Assembly (NCBI GenBank): GCA_003216955.1
Contig: QCHZ01000004.1
Coordinates: 1-64,000, forward strand
From: Prochlorococcus sp. AG-402-I21
Lineage (GTDB): Bacteria; Cyanobacteriota; Cyanobacteriia; PCC-6307; Cyanobiaceae
Direction of reading: 5' to 3'
Length of the DNA stretch: 64,000 nt
Both the position numbers and the translations under genes were made by a program. Positions within the stretch are counted from its first letter, which is position 1. Each line of letters opens with the position of its first letter. Positions 34,375 to 43,620 of this stretch are shown in pieces. The notes beneath the pieces were generated by a model, which had not been told where the DNA came from, did no database searches, and saw only the letters and a program-made list of their open reading frames with translations.

Positions 34375-36126
34375 ATGACATTTATTGATTGGTTCATTTT
34401 ATTTGTTTATTTAATTTTTTCCTTGATATTAGGAGTTTATATATCTCTAAAAAATCGTAATGAAACAGACTATTTTGTTGCTGGCCGTCGTTTGAATGGT
34501 TTGCTTGCAGGTATGTCTATGGCTGCGACAACGTTTTCAATTGATACACCTCTTTATGTGGCCGGTATTATTGGAACTAGAGGGTTGGCTGGGAATTGGG
34601 AGTGGTGGAGTTTTGGTCTTGCACATGTTGCTATGACAGTTGTCTTTGCTCCACTTTGGAGGCGTAGTGGAGTATTAACTGACGCAGCATTCACTGAATT
34701 ACGTTATGGGGGCCGGGCAGCAGCTTATTTAAGAGGTATAAAAGCTTTTTTGCTCTCTGTCCCAATCAATTGTATTGGGATTGGTTATGCTTTCTTAGCA
34801 ATGCGTAAAGTCGCTGAATCATTAGGTGTGGTAGACGGACATATTGTATTTGGGACCTTTACTGACACAATACTTTTAATGATTTTAGTTGCTTTATTTT
34901 TGCTTATTTACACTGTACTAGGTGGGCTTTGGGCAGTAGTGGTTAATGATTTTGTACAACTAATATTGGCTCTTATAGGCGCCTTTGCTGTTTGCTTTGT
35001 GGCCCTTGAGGCTTCAGGCGGTATGACCGATTTGTTAACAAAGTTAGAGGTGCTAGATCGACCTGAGCTCCTCTCTTTATTTCCATGGACATTAAATAAA
35101 GATGGTTTTAATTGGTTGGATAGTTCAGGAATAAGTATTAGTACTTTTTTCGCTTTTATTTCTTTGCAGTGGTGGAGTTTTAGACGAAGTGATGGTGGTG
35201 GGGAATTTATACAACGTTTATTGGCTACTAGAGATGAAAAACAAGCGACTTTGGCAGGAATAGTTTTTTTAATTATTAATTATATTGTTCGCAGTTGGCT
35301 CTGGGTTTTAGTGGGCTTGGCTGGCTTAGTTCTCTTGCCTGAACAAACTGACTGGGAATTAAGTTATCCAAAACTCGCTATTACATATTTGCCACCTGTG
35401 GGACTTGGATTAGTCGTTGTTTCATTGGTTGCTGCATTTATGAGTACCTTAAGTACTTCAATTAATTGGGGGGCAAGTTATCTTGCTCATGATCTGTACA
35501 AAAGATTTTTGAGGCCATCGGCTGGCCCTAGAGAAATGATTCTTGTGGGCCAGACTGCAAGTATTTTCTTGCTTCTTATTGGAGTCGTCATGGCTTTATT
35601 TAGTAACAGTATTGGTTCCATGTTTAGACTTGTAATTGCAATAGGTACAGGCCCAGGTGCTGTTCTTGTCCTTAGGTGGTTTTGGTGGCGAATTAATGCC
35701 CAAGCAGAACTTTCGGCAATGTTGAGTGGTTTTTTTATAGGCTTAATCACCTCAGTTTCACCCTATTTCACAATTGAAGATTTTGGGAAAAGACTCTTAT
35801 TCACTACTTCATTTTCAGCTTTGATTTGGCTGCTAACTTTACTTTTTACTGAGCCAGAGTCAGAGGAGACACTCAATGAATTTGTTAAACAGGTAAAACC
35901 TCCAGGACCTGGTTGGGGGCAAATAAGAAAAAATTTAAATATTGAGCCAGTTGACTCCTTTTCAGTTCTTGGATCACGTTTTGTTTTAGGCTCAGGAATT
36001 CTTTATGGTGGATTAGTTAGTATTGGAGCTTTCTTATTACATCAAGAAAGGAGTGCTTGGATTGCACTATCTATTGCAGTGAGTTGTATTTTTTTAATAA
36101 AGAAAACAAGATTATTAACTGAATAA
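34375..36126 (+). CDS. sodium/solute symporter (SSS family)
   Basis: This 583-residue membrane protein has about 12-14 hydrophobic spans. The start FIDWFILFVYLIFSLILG and DYFVAGRRLNGLLAGMSMAA match the SSS opening, where sodium sites are formed, and VVVNDFVQLILALIGA and VVSLVAAFMSTLSTSINWG are further family landmarks. The substrate (an amino acid, sugar or organic acid) cannot be told. It follows rlmN by 28 bases. Confidence 0.88.
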   Translation: MTFIDWFILFVYLIFSLILGVYISLKNRNETDYFVAGRRLNGLLAGMSMAATTFSIDTPLYVAGIIGTRGLAGNWEWWSFGLAHVAMTVVFAPLWRRSGVLTDAAFTELRYGGRAAAYLRGIKAFLLSVPINCIGIGYAFLAMRKVAESLGVVDGHIVFGTFTDTILLMILVALFLLIYTVLGGLWAVVVNDFVQLILALIGAFAVCFVALEASGGMTDLLTKLEVLDRPELLSLFPWTLNKDGFNWLDSSGISISTFFAFISLQWWSFRRSDGGGEFIQRLLATRDEKQATLAGIVFLIINYIVRSWLWVLVGLAGLVLLPEQTDWELSYPKLAITYLPPVGLGLVVVSLVAAFMSTLSTSINWGASYLAHDLYKRFLRPSAGPREMILVGQTASIFLLLIGVVMALFSNSIGSMFRLVIAIGTGPGAVLVLRWFWWRINAQAELSAMLSGFFIGLITSVSPYFTIEDFGKRLLFTTSFSALIWLLTLLFTEPESEETLNEFVKQVKPPGPGWGQIRKNLNIEPVDSFSVLGSRFVLGSGILYGGLVSIGAFLLHQERSAWIALSIAVSCIFLIKKTRLLTE

Positions 36127-36191
36127 GTTGACCCTTCATAGCCAAATGGTCAAAATTTAGAGAAGAATGAAAATCTACTAAACTTTCAACC

Positions 36192-36317
36192 TTGGGTTTC
36201 TTACGTACAACTATTTTCCCTATCTTGATAGTATTGCTTTTTGGTGTCGCTTTATTTGCAGTCAGTGCTCGTATATGGCTTCCTGGGGATATGCTTGCAC
36301 CAGCACCAATTAATTGA
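36192..36317 (+). CDS. small single-span membrane protein, 41 residues
   Basis: A frame from TTG 36192 to TGA 36315-36317 encodes LRTTIFPILIVLLFGVALF, one membrane span, then ARIWLPGDMLAPAP. The wording is familiar to me from short conserved picocyanobacterial proteins with the same RIWLPGDM tail. No ATG is available in frame, so TTG is assumed. It lies between the symporter and the HEAT-repeat gene. It could be a subunit of a membrane complex. Confidence 0.55.
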   Translation: MGFLRTTIFPILIVLLFGVALFAVSARIWLPGDMLAPAPIN

Positions 36318-36341
36318 GCTTGCTTTTTTTCAGTTAGGGCT

Positions 36342-37151
36342 ATGAATGATGCAAATCAAAATATAAGTAAAGAAGGGTTGGCTAATTTGGCCATAGACCC
36401 TGATCTATTGGCTAGAGAATTAGCAGCTCAGTTAGCTGGAGATCCTTTAGATGAAATTGAACTAGACAAATCTGATGAAGATCTAGTGAATTCATCGAAA
36501 GAATGTGATCTTGCATTGAAATTGCTTCAATCTGGCACTGAAGAAAGACTTCAAGGCCTTAGAGTATTTTGTGAATATAGAGATTCTAGAGCTCTTCCAT
36601 TTTTAGTACCTTTACTTGATGAACCCTCTCCTGTCGTGAGGATGAGTGCTGTTTATGCCTTAGGTAGAAACCCTTGTCCACAAGCTATTCACCTTCTACT
36701 GCATTTGTTGAGGTTTGATAGTAATGCTTATGTTCGAAAAGCTACTGCTTGGAGTCTTGGAAATTACTCAGATGCCCCTGTTCTAGAACCTTTGATTAAT
36801 GCCTTAAAACAAGATGTTGCTGCTGTTCGATTGTGGGCATCAAGCTCTCTAGCAGAGGTTGGACTTAATTCATTAGGAAGCTCTTTGCCAGCAGCGAATC
36901 AATTGCTTGAAAGTTTACAAATCGATGTTGAACCAATCGTGAGGAGTAACTGTATTTGGTCTCTTGGTCGCCTTTACAGCCTTTTGAGTGAGGAAATCAA
37001 AATCGAGATAGAAGAGGCTTTCATTTCTGTTTTACTAAACGACCGTGAGCCTTCTGTTCGTTATGAAGCCAGGACAGCTTTAGAGCAATTGGATAATCAT
37101 GAGGTACAAAAAAAATTAAAATCTTTAATTGATGATGGGCAATTGGTTTAA
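36342..37151 (+). CDS. HEAT-repeat protein (PBS-lyase-like, possibly IaiH-like)
   Basis: The 269-residue protein has an acidic N-terminal 60 residues and then about five HEAT repeats of 30-35 residues, each with the P-LV-LL--D-SP-VR--A--ALG pattern, for example PLLDEPSPVVRMSAVYALG and ALKQDVAAVRLWASSSLAEVG. Such repeats occur in phycobilin lyases (CpcE/CpeY) and in the cyanobacterial IscA-interacting protein IaiH. A Prochlorococcus of this kind has few phycobilins, and an iron-sulfur ferredoxin is encoded just downstream, so an IaiH-like role is plausible but unproven. Confidence 0.8.
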   Translation: MNDANQNISKEGLANLAIDPDLLARELAAQLAGDPLDEIELDKSDEDLVNSSKECDLALKLLQSGTEERLQGLRVFCEYRDSRALPFLVPLLDEPSPVVRMSAVYALGRNPCPQAIHLLLHLLRFDSNAYVRKATAWSLGNYSDAPVLEPLINALKQDVAAVRLWASSSLAEVGLNSLGSSLPAANQLLESLQIDVEPIVRSNCIWSLGRLYSLLSEEIKIEIEEAFISVLLNDREPSVRYEARTALEQLDNHEVQKKLKSLIDDGQLV

Positions 37152-37240
37152 TTTTTGGTACAAAAACAATTCGTTGTAATTAATAATTCGCGTTTCTAGA
37201 GTTTTTTTCTATATCATGCTTGACTTAGGGCCTATCTTTC

Positions 37241-37444
37241 ATGCCACAAAGAACATTGCGTTTTAAAATTCGACAAGATGGACGGGTTGAAGAAACCGTT
37301 GAAGGTCTTGTTGGAGAAGCATGTATCGATTTAACTGAGAGGCTTGAGGATGCCTTAGGCACCGTTGAGAGGAGAGAACCAACTTCTGATACCTTTCTTC
37401 GTGAAAAGGTTCAAAAACAGACTATTACTGCAGAAATCCACTGA
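37241..37444 (+). CDS. DUF2997 protein
   Basis: This small soluble protein of 67 residues has the DUF2997 pattern: a beta hairpin RFKIRQDGRVEETVEGLVG followed by a helix with C-DLTERLEDALG. The family has no assigned reaction and is almost always next to a DUF1257/Ycf35 gene, as here. The ATG of ycf35 overlaps its stop by one base, so the two are co-translated and probably form a complex. Confidence 0.85.
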   Translation: MPQRTLRFKIRQDGRVEETVEGLVGEACIDLTERLEDALGTVERREPTSDTFLREKVQKQTITAEIH

Positions 37445-37836
37445 TGTCACATTTCAGCACAGTAAAAACTCAACTTCGCAAGAAAGAGTTTTTAAAACAA
37501 GCTCTTATAGATTTAGGGTATGTACCCAACGAAGGCGAAAATTTGGTTAGAGGTTACAGAGGACAAACAGTAAAAGCTCAAGTGACTGTTGAAATGAGCA
37601 AAGGAGCAGACATTGGATTTCGTTGGAATGAAGGGTCAAAATCATATGAACTTGTAACAGACCTTGATCTCTGGAAACAGTCAATACCAATCGAGAGATT
37701 TTTAGCTCAGGTCACCCAGCGTTATGCTCTAAATACTGTTCTTGATTCAACTGCTCAAGAAGGATTTCAAGTATCTGAGCAAAAGAGAAATCTAGATGGA
37801 TCAATAGAATTAGTAGTTACTCGTTGGGACTCCTGA
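37444..37836 (+). CDS. ycf35: Ycf35 (DUF1257) protein
   Basis: This 130-residue protein begins MSHFSTVKTQLRKKEFLKQAL, the conserved Ycf35 start, with GYRGQTVKAQVTVEM and FLAQVTQRYALNTVLDS further in. Ycf35 is encoded in cyanobacterial genomes and in red-algal plastids, and its function is not settled. It lies in a run DUF2997-ycf35-ferredoxin with one-base and nine-base spacing. Confidence 0.9.
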   Translation: MSHFSTVKTQLRKKEFLKQALIDLGYVPNEGENLVRGYRGQTVKAQVTVEMSKGADIGFRWNEGSKSYELVTDLDLWKQSIPIERFLAQVTQRYALNTVLDSTAQEGFQVSEQKRNLDGSIELVVTRWDS

Positions 37837-37845
37837 CATTACTTA

Positions 37846-38271
37846 TTGAAATTGACTTTTGACACTAGCGCAGCTTTTCAAACTAGGTCTAGTGAATACC
37901 AGAAATCATCTGATATTCATGATACAAATGCTGCTTTTGAAGCAGCTATCAGTGAAGATTTCGAGCTTAGTGGTAGAGATCCAGTACTTGGAGGGAAGTT
38001 AAGAGAAAAAGCTGTTTGGGTTGATGAGAGAAAATGTATTGGTTGTACGTACTGCAGTTCAGTTGCTACTAATACTTTTGCCATGGAGCCAGAGCAAGGG
38101 AGAGCAAGAGCGTTTAGACAAGATGGAGATAGTGATGAATTAATACAAGAAGCCATAGATACCTGCCCTGTTGATTGCATAGATTGGGTATCTTTTGAAG
38201 ACTTACTTAAATTGGAAGAAGTTTTAAAGAATCATCATTTTAGGAATTTAGGGTTACCACCCGTTACTTGA
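37846..38271 (+). CDS. 4Fe-4S ferredoxin-type protein
   Basis: Of 141 residues, the central part is a ferredoxin domain with Cys64, Cys67 and Cys70 (CIGCTYC) and Cys107 in DTCPVDC, enough for one 4Fe-4S cluster. A further Cys111 lies nearby. The N-terminal 50 residues are polar and acidic and belong to no family I know. Start is TTG at 37846. It could supply electrons to the aldo/keto reductase that overlaps it or to the Ycf35 complex; this is inference from gene order. Confidence 0.88.
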   Translation: MKLTFDTSAAFQTRSSEYQKSSDIHDTNAAFEAAISEDFELSGRDPVLGGKLREKAVWVDERKCIGCTYCSSVATNTFAMEPEQGRARAFRQDGDSDELIQEAIDTCPVDCIDWVSFEDLLKLEEVLKNHHFRNLGLPPVT

Positions 38272-39515
38272 TTTTTAAATACAGAGAAGTGGCAAGAATT
38301 AAAGATACTAAAAACAATTTAATACCAAGAAGAAGGTTTGGTAGAACAGAGATTCAGATGCCCGTCTTATCTCTTGGAGGAATGCGCTTTCAACAAAGCT
38401 GGAAGGATTTAGACCCTAAAGAGATTAATAATCAACAACAGGACATCTTACAAAAAACTATTAAGCATGCGACTCAAAAAGGTATGCATCATATAGAAAC
38501 TGCTCGTCATTATGGAACATCCGAGCGCCAGATAGGCTGGGCTTTTTGTCAAATCGATGACCCAAAAAGAATATTGCAAACGAAAATCCCACCAAATAAT
38601 GATCCTTCGATATTTGAGCACGAACTTGAGTTAAGTATGGGTAGATTAGGTTCTAAGAAAATTGATTTATTAGCTATACATGGTATCAATCTTCCTGAAC
38701 ACTTAGATATGACTATTCGTCCTAATGGATGTCTAGAAATTGTTCGTCGTTGGCAAAAAGATGGTCTTATTGGTCATGTGGGATTCTCAACTCATGCAAA
38801 CGTCGACCTGATAATTAAAACAATTGAAACGGGACTTTTTGATTATGTTAATTTGCATTGGTATTATATTCGTCAGGAAAACGAAAGAGCTTTACAAGCA
38901 GCAAATTCTAATGATATGGGGGTTTTTATTATAAGTCCCACTGATAAAGGAGGGCATTTACATACACCTTCATTAAAACTTTTAGAGTTATGTAGTCCTT
39001 TGCATCCAATAGAATTTAATGATCTATTTTGTTTGAGTGATAAAAGAATTCATACATTAAGTGTTGGAGCGTCAAAGCCTGAAGATCTAATTATTCATTT
39101 AAGTGCAATTGATAAAATGGATAGTATGCATGGGTTAATTAGTATTATAGATAAACGACTTATGGATGCCTTATATAAGTCGCTTGGTGAGTCTTGGTCG
39201 ACTACTTGGAATATAGGTTTACCTAGTTGGGATCAGACTCCAGGAGGAATTAACATACCTATTTTATTATGGCTAAATAATTTATTAGAGGCTTGGGATA
39301 TGGAAAGCTTTGCTAAAGATCGTTATGGCCTTTTAGGCAGAGGAGGACATTGGTTCCCAGGTTCAAACGCAGATTGCTTGGATTGTGAAGTGAGCGAGGA
39401 TGACTTGAAAAAAGTTTTGGTTAAAAGCCCGTGGAGTTCTGAAATACCTTTTGTCCTTAGAAAATTGAAAGATAGATTGGGGGGAGCAAGAAGAGATAGA
39501 TTATGGGGAATTTAG
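38268..39515 (+). CDS. aldo/keto reductase family oxidoreductase with C-terminal Cys extension
   Basis: The N-terminal 290 residues are an AKR barrel. RRRFGRTEIQMPVLSLGGM is the opening, HHIETARHYGTSERQIG holds the catalytic Tyr, LQTKIPP the Lys and LLAIHGIN the His. The remaining 120 residues, ending with NADCLDCEVSED, resemble the C-terminal extension of AKRs that pair with ferredoxins. Its TTG start overlaps the ferredoxin stop (TTGA). The start is uncertain, but later ATG codons would cut the conserved N-terminus. It converges with rsmG. Confidence 0.87.
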   Translation: MIFKYREVARIKDTKNNLIPRRRFGRTEIQMPVLSLGGMRFQQSWKDLDPKEINNQQQDILQKTIKHATQKGMHHIETARHYGTSERQIGWAFCQIDDPKRILQTKIPPNNDPSIFEHELELSMGRLGSKKIDLLAIHGINLPEHLDMTIRPNGCLEIVRRWQKDGLIGHVGFSTHANVDLIIKTIETGLFDYVNLHWYYIRQENERALQAANSNDMGVFIISPTDKGGHLHTPSLKLLELCSPLHPIEFNDLFCLSDKRIHTLSVGASKPEDLIIHLSAIDKMDSMHGLISIIDKRLMDALYKSLGESWSTTWNIGLPSWDQTPGGINIPILLWLNNLLEAWDMESFAKDRYGLLGRGGHWFPGSNADCLDCEVSEDDLKKVLVKSPWSSEIPFVLRKLKDRLGGARRDRLWGI

Positions 39516-40258
39516 TGACCTAAAGGCTGTTTTTTGGGTTTGCCAATTGCTCTTGGATATTGATTGGGACATTTATTAATAGAATTAATCCTAATAATAT
39601 TTCTAATACCGCGGTTGTTAGGGAGTATGAATTTATGATTGAGTTGGATCTCTGCATTTAGTTCAGTTAAAGCTTTTTTTAGTATTTGTTGTTCAGCTTC
39701 ACTCCAGCTCCCCTTGAATATGAGCGCTTGACCTGTCGACTTTAAAAAAGGGATGAGATATTCTGCTACTACATTTGCAGATGCAACTGCTCTTGCAATG
39801 GCATAGTCAAAATTACTTCGAAGGATGGGATCCCTCCCCGCTTTCTCAGCGCGTTCAGTTACGACTGTTATACGAGAATTTAATCCAAGTTCTTTAGAAA
39901 CTTCTTTTAGAAAAGTCGTTTTTTTAATTGAAGAATCTAGAAGAGTAATATTAGAATTTGGCATTGCTATAGCTATGGCTATACCAGGAAATCCACAACC
40001 CGAACCTATATCAATATATTTGTGAGAAAGTTCTGGGTACTGAAGTTCTTTTTGAAGTGGCAACAAGCTATCACATACTTGTCCAGTCCAGAAGTTATCT
40101 CCATCAACTAAACGGGTAAGGTTTGTCTTCTTATTCCATTCTTTAAGCAATTCTTGCAAATGGATGAATTGAGCTAATTGTTTTTCACTTGGGATCCATT
40201 TAAGCTCATTCCATATCGTGAGATGATTTGCTTTTTGGTTTTTTTTATTATTAGACAT
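39512..40258 (-). CDS. rsmG: 16S rRNA (guanine527-N7)-methyltransferase
   Basis: This 248-residue SAM-dependent methyltransferase (GidB/RsmG) has YIDIGSGCGFPGIAIAIAMP as motif I, then NSNITLLDSSIKKTTFLKEV. The N-terminal helix segment EWNKKTNLTRLVD is typical. It modifies G527 in the 530 loop of 16S rRNA. Its end overlaps the aldo/keto reductase by four bases in a convergent arrangement. Confidence 0.94.
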   Translation of the reverse strand: MSNNKKNQKANHLTIWNELKWIPSEKQLAQFIHLQELLKEWNKKTNLTRLVDGDNFWTGQVCDSLLPLQKELQYPELSHKYIDIGSGCGFPGIAIAIAMPNSNITLLDSSIKKTTFLKEVSKELGLNSRITVVTERAEKAGRDPILRSNFDYAIARAVASANVVAEYLIPFLKSTGQALIFKGSWSEAEQQILKKALTELNAEIQLNHKFILPNNRGIRNIIRINSINKCPNQYPRAIGKPKKQPLGH

Positions 40259-40336
40259 TTTGAATTGTTTTTTGAAATAGTCAGGCCTGAGATATTTAGA
40301 TAAAATCTATACATTATTAGATCATATTTTCTTTCG

Positions 40337-40777
40337 TTGACTCCTTCTTTCAATTGTTACGAACTGCTTGGGGTCTCACCCTCTGCAAATAATGCAGAGC
40401 TTAGAAAAGCTTTTCGTCAATTAAGTAAGCGACTTCATCCGGATACGACATCTTTGCCAAGTGATGAGGCGACAAGGCAATTTCAAAATGTTTGTGAGGC
40501 TTATGATTTATTAAGTGATCCTGTCCTAAGGGCGAACTATGACTTATTGATAGAGAAAGAGAATAATCTTATAAGTCAGCAAAAAGAACCCTATTTAATC
40601 AATATAAAACCTGTACAATTTTCTAAATCAATAGGAGTAAGGCGACCACTATCGGGTGGAGAACTGTTTTCACTTCTTCTTTTAATTACTTCTATTGTCT
40701 TAAGCCTGGCTTTAGTAGTGTTTATTTCTTTTTTAAGAGGCACAAACTTAGAGTTTACTCCAAGTTGGTTGATGTAA
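40337..40777 (+). CDS. membrane-anchored J-domain protein
   Basis: Of 146 residues, the first 65 are a DnaJ domain (YELLGVSPSANNAELRKAFR, then HPDT containing the HPD motif that stimulates DnaK ATPase). A linker leads to one membrane span (about 112-135, LLLLITSIVLSLALVVFISF). There is no zinc-finger or substrate domain, so it is a type III J-protein that recruits Hsp70 to a membrane, possibly the thylakoid. The frame starts with TTG at 40337. Confidence 0.87.
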   Translation: MTPSFNCYELLGVSPSANNAELRKAFRQLSKRLHPDTTSLPSDEATRQFQNVCEAYDLLSDPVLRANYDLLIEKENNLISQQKEPYLINIKPVQFSKSIGVRRPLSGGELFSLLLLITSIVLSLALVVFISFLRGTNLEFTPSWLM

Positions 40778-40834
40778 GTGGATTTTTTAGAAATAATTAT
40801 ATAGCACAGTTATTGGAATTCTTTTAAAAAAATC

Positions 40835-42160
40835 CTAGGGTAGAGAATTTAAACCCTCTTGGATTGCAAAGTAGCATTTCTCTAGTTCTTCATCTGTAAT
40901 ACACAGTGGTGGCATTAGATAAACTACATCTCCTAATGGCCTAATGAAAACACCAACCCTCAATGCACTTGCTTTCATGATTTTCCCAACGGAACTTAAA
41001 TATCCTTTTTGACCTTTTACTTTAATATTAAAAGCAGCAATGCTTCCTGTAATTCTTGGACATTCAATTCTTGGATCTTTAACTATTTTTTGTAGATGAG
41101 GTAGATGACGTGACTCAAAATCCAAATATTTTTGAGGGGAGTTTTCTAAAAGATCTAAGCTGGCATTGGCGGCTGCGCAGCCTAAGGGGTTAGCTGTGAA
41201 ACTATGACCGTGCCAGAAAGTTTGCTTTGGATCTTCCCCAAGGAAACCTTCAGAAATTCTTTTACTGGACATAGTAACTCCCATCGGAAGGAAGCCACCT
41301 GTTAACCCCTTTGAGAGTGATATAAGGTCTGGTTTTAACCCTGCTCTTTGAAAAGCGAATAGTTCTCCACACCTTCCAAAGCCAGTTAAGACTTCATCTG
41401 TTATTAGTAATGTATTCGCCTGGCGAATTCTTTTTTCGACTTCTACTAAAAATTCTGAACGAACCATGCGCATCCCTCCAGCCCCCTGCACTAATGGCTC
41501 AAGAATTACCGCAATAGTTGGTTTCCTTAAGAGGTGATCAAGGGTTCCTAAAACCTCCTTTTCTCGTCTTTCAAAACTTTCATCGCCCCACCATGTCTCA
41601 GGCCAGGGGACTCTGCTAACTGGAAATAGCATTTGATCAAAAGGCTTGCTAAATATATTTCGCTCGCCTACGGCCATTGCTCCAAATGTATCTCCATGGT
41701 AGGCACCTTCGAATGCAATGATTTGAGATCTATTATCACCTTTATTTTTCCACCATTGACGAGCCATTTTTAAAGCCACTTCTACTGCTGTAGAGCCATT
41801 ATCTGAAAAGAATAACTTTTCTAGACCTGTTAATTTACTGAGTCGATTAGCTAAGAGCTCAGCTTGAGGATGAGTGAAATCTGCAAAGATAATTTGTTCT
41901 AATTGCTCTGCTTGAGTTGCGATAGCCTTAGCAATATATTCATTTGCATGACCATGAAGAGTGACCCACCAGCTACTTATGCCATCGATTATTGGAGCTC
42001 TATCTTTAGGAAGTAAAAGGGCACCTTTGGCTTCTTCAACCAATAATTGCGGCTTAGAGGATGTAAGTTGTGTGAATGGTGGCCATATATGAGGATTCTG
42101 AATAGTTTGATTTGAATTTTCTTTCTCATTCATCAAATTTAGTTTCCCCTCTTGTTTCAT
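40835..42160 (-). CDS. bioA: adenosylmethionine-8-amino-7-oxononanoate aminotransferase
   Basis: This class-III, PLP-dependent aminotransferase has up to 441 residues. The start is either ATG 42160 or 42133 (MNEKENSNQ); the family begins near IWPPFTQL. Motifs include SSWWVTLHGHAN, AFEGAYHGDTFGAM, LLITDEVLTGFGRCGELFAF and the PLP lysine in SLSKGLTGGFLPMG. It converts KAPA to DAPA in biotin synthesis. It is the last gene of bioF-bioK-bioC-bioD-bioA, 51 bases after bioD. Confidence 0.95.
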   Translation of the reverse strand: MKQEGKLNLMNEKENSNQTIQNPHIWPPFTQLTSSKPQLLVEEAKGALLLPKDRAPIIDGISSWWVTLHGHANEYIAKAIATQAEQLEQIIFADFTHPQAELLANRLSKLTGLEKLFFSDNGSTAVEVALKMARQWWKNKGDNRSQIIAFEGAYHGDTFGAMAVGERNIFSKPFDQMLFPVSRVPWPETWWGDESFERREKEVLGTLDHLLRKPTIAVILEPLVQGAGGMRMVRSEFLVEVEKRIRQANTLLITDEVLTGFGRCGELFAFQRAGLKPDLISLSKGLTGGFLPMGVTMSSKRISEGFLGEDPKQTFWHGHSFTANPLGCAAANASLDLLENSPQKYLDFESRHLPHLQKIVKDPRIECPRITGSIAAFNIKVKGQKGYLSSVGKIMKASALRVGVFIRPLGDVVYLMPPLCITDEELEKCYFAIQEGLNSLP

Positions 42161-42211
42161 TTAACTTGATTGAAGTCAAAATAATCTTTTGATTAAGAAA
42201 AAAATAAAATT

Positions 42212-42862
42212 TTAATTTTGAATGTATTTTTTAAGCTTTTGATCTACTTGCTGTTTAATCCATTCTTGTGAAAGTACTTTTGCGCTGACTTCGTCAAAGA
42301 TAGGAAGACTTGCAAGAATTGTAGTATCTCCAAATTGCTCTAGAGTCTTTGGATTGTCTGTGTGTGGAGGGCCGTTTAATACTATTCCTAATACATCTAA
42401 ATTTCTATGTTTCAAGGCCTCTAAACTTAATAAGGTGTGATTGAGAGTCCCAAGACCTGTCCTGGCTACAAGAATTATAGGAGCTCCCCAAACCTCTAAT
42501 TGGTCTATTTGTAGCCAATCCCGATTTAAAGGAACCATTAATCCACCTGCAGTCTCGATGATTATTAATTCATCTAAGTCAGGTAATTTTAATTTGCTTG
42601 GTTCAATAAAACCAGATTCTTGTTCGGCAGCCCAATGTGGAGAGACAGGCTCCTTGAATTTATATCTTTCAGGAAGATAGCGGTTAGGTTCAAGATTTAA
42701 AAGATTGCAAACAGTTTTGGTATCAGTACCTTCCTTTGTTCCACTTTGAATGGGCTTCCAGTAGATACCTTTAAGACCTTGTACAAAAAAACTACTAACT
42801 ATCGTTTTACCTACATCTGTATCTGTACCACAAATAATAATTCTTTTTGAGAAAGAACTCAT
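42212..42862 (-). CDS. bioD: dethiobiotin synthetase
   Basis: From the ATG at 42860-42862 the product has 216 residues. The P-loop is ICGTDTDVGKTIVSSF. YWKPIQSGTKEGTD, PVSPHWAAEQ and IIETAGGLMVPLNRD are typical. It closes the ureido ring of dethiobiotin using CO2 and ATP. The chosen ATG overlaps the bioC stop as ATGA, which supports it over an ATG ten codons upstream. Confidence 0.95.
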   Translation of the reverse strand: MSSFSKRIIICGTDTDVGKTIVSSFFVQGLKGIYWKPIQSGTKEGTDTKTVCNLLNLEPNRYLPERYKFKEPVSPHWAAEQESGFIEPSKLKLPDLDELIIIETAGGLMVPLNRDWLQIDQLEVWGAPIILVARTGLGTLNHTLLSLEALKHRNLDVLGIVLNGPPHTDNPKTLEQFGDTTILASLPIFDEVSAKVLSQEWIKQQVDQKLKKYIQN

Positions 42863-43620
42863 CGCTTTATTAATAAAAACTGAATTGACCAACTAAGGCT
42901 TACTTGCTTATCCTTGTTGGAAATTGGCCAAAAAGACAACAGATGTCGCCAATCTGAAACACTTAATTGCTCTTTCTGACTACTTTGTGCTCCGACCTTG
43001 ATCATAGGTTTTAATAAAGAAGTCGCTTTCTTCGCTGTTTGTTTAATAACTTCAATTTTATTATATAAAATACTTTGCTTTGGAACGACTCTAATTAGTG
43101 AGTCGTATGATGGTAAATCAAGAGCCGTACATGTTAAATTTGCTTTTTCTGCAGCTTCGTACCATTCTGGAAAACTTCCCTTTATTGGGATCGCTAAAGC
43201 AATCCAGCCATCTAAGCTTAGAGAATTCAACCATTCCTTAAGCTTCTTTTGAGGATTATTAAGCCAATGCAAAACAAAACTTGACGCTAATAAATTTGGT
43301 TTTTCAGACCACTTAGGTAACCCATTATTTAAATCCCAAAGTTGTTTAATACTCTTTTCTGAATGTTGATCAATCATTTTTTTAGAATTATCTAATCTTA
43401 GTACATATTGGTTTGGATGTAGATCTTCTAATGATTTAGCGAGTAGTCCAGTGCCAGAACCAAGGTCAACCCATAGTCCATGTTTAATTGAATGATGAGA
43501 ACATATTTTTGCAAGTTTTAAAGCTGTACTTTTTTGAATTGATGCTGATTCGTTATAACTTAATGCAGCATCGTTAAAGTTTTTATTAACTTGGCTAGAC
43601 CATGTTTTTTGCATGATCAA
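42859..43620 (-). CDS. bioC: malonyl-ACP O-methyltransferase
   Basis: This 253-residue SAM-dependent methyltransferase has motif I as LWVDLGSGTGLLAKSLE. LLASSFVLHWLNNPQKKLKEW, with the ALHWL-like post-I segment, matches BioC. It caps malonyl-ACP so that fatty-acid enzymes can build the pimelate moiety of biotin. It overlaps bioK by 26 bases and bioD by four. Confidence 0.9.
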   Translation of the reverse strand: MIMQKTWSSQVNKNFNDAALSYNESASIQKSTALKLAKICSHHSIKHGLWVDLGSGTGLLAKSLEDLHPNQYVLRLDNSKKMIDQHSEKSIKQLWDLNNGLPKWSEKPNLLASSFVLHWLNNPQKKLKEWLNSLSLDGWIALAIPIKGSFPEWYEAAEKANLTCTALDLPSYDSLIRVVPKQSILYNKIEVIKQTAKKATSLLKPMIKVGAQSSQKEQLSVSDWRHLLSFWPISNKDKQVSLSWSIQFLLIKR

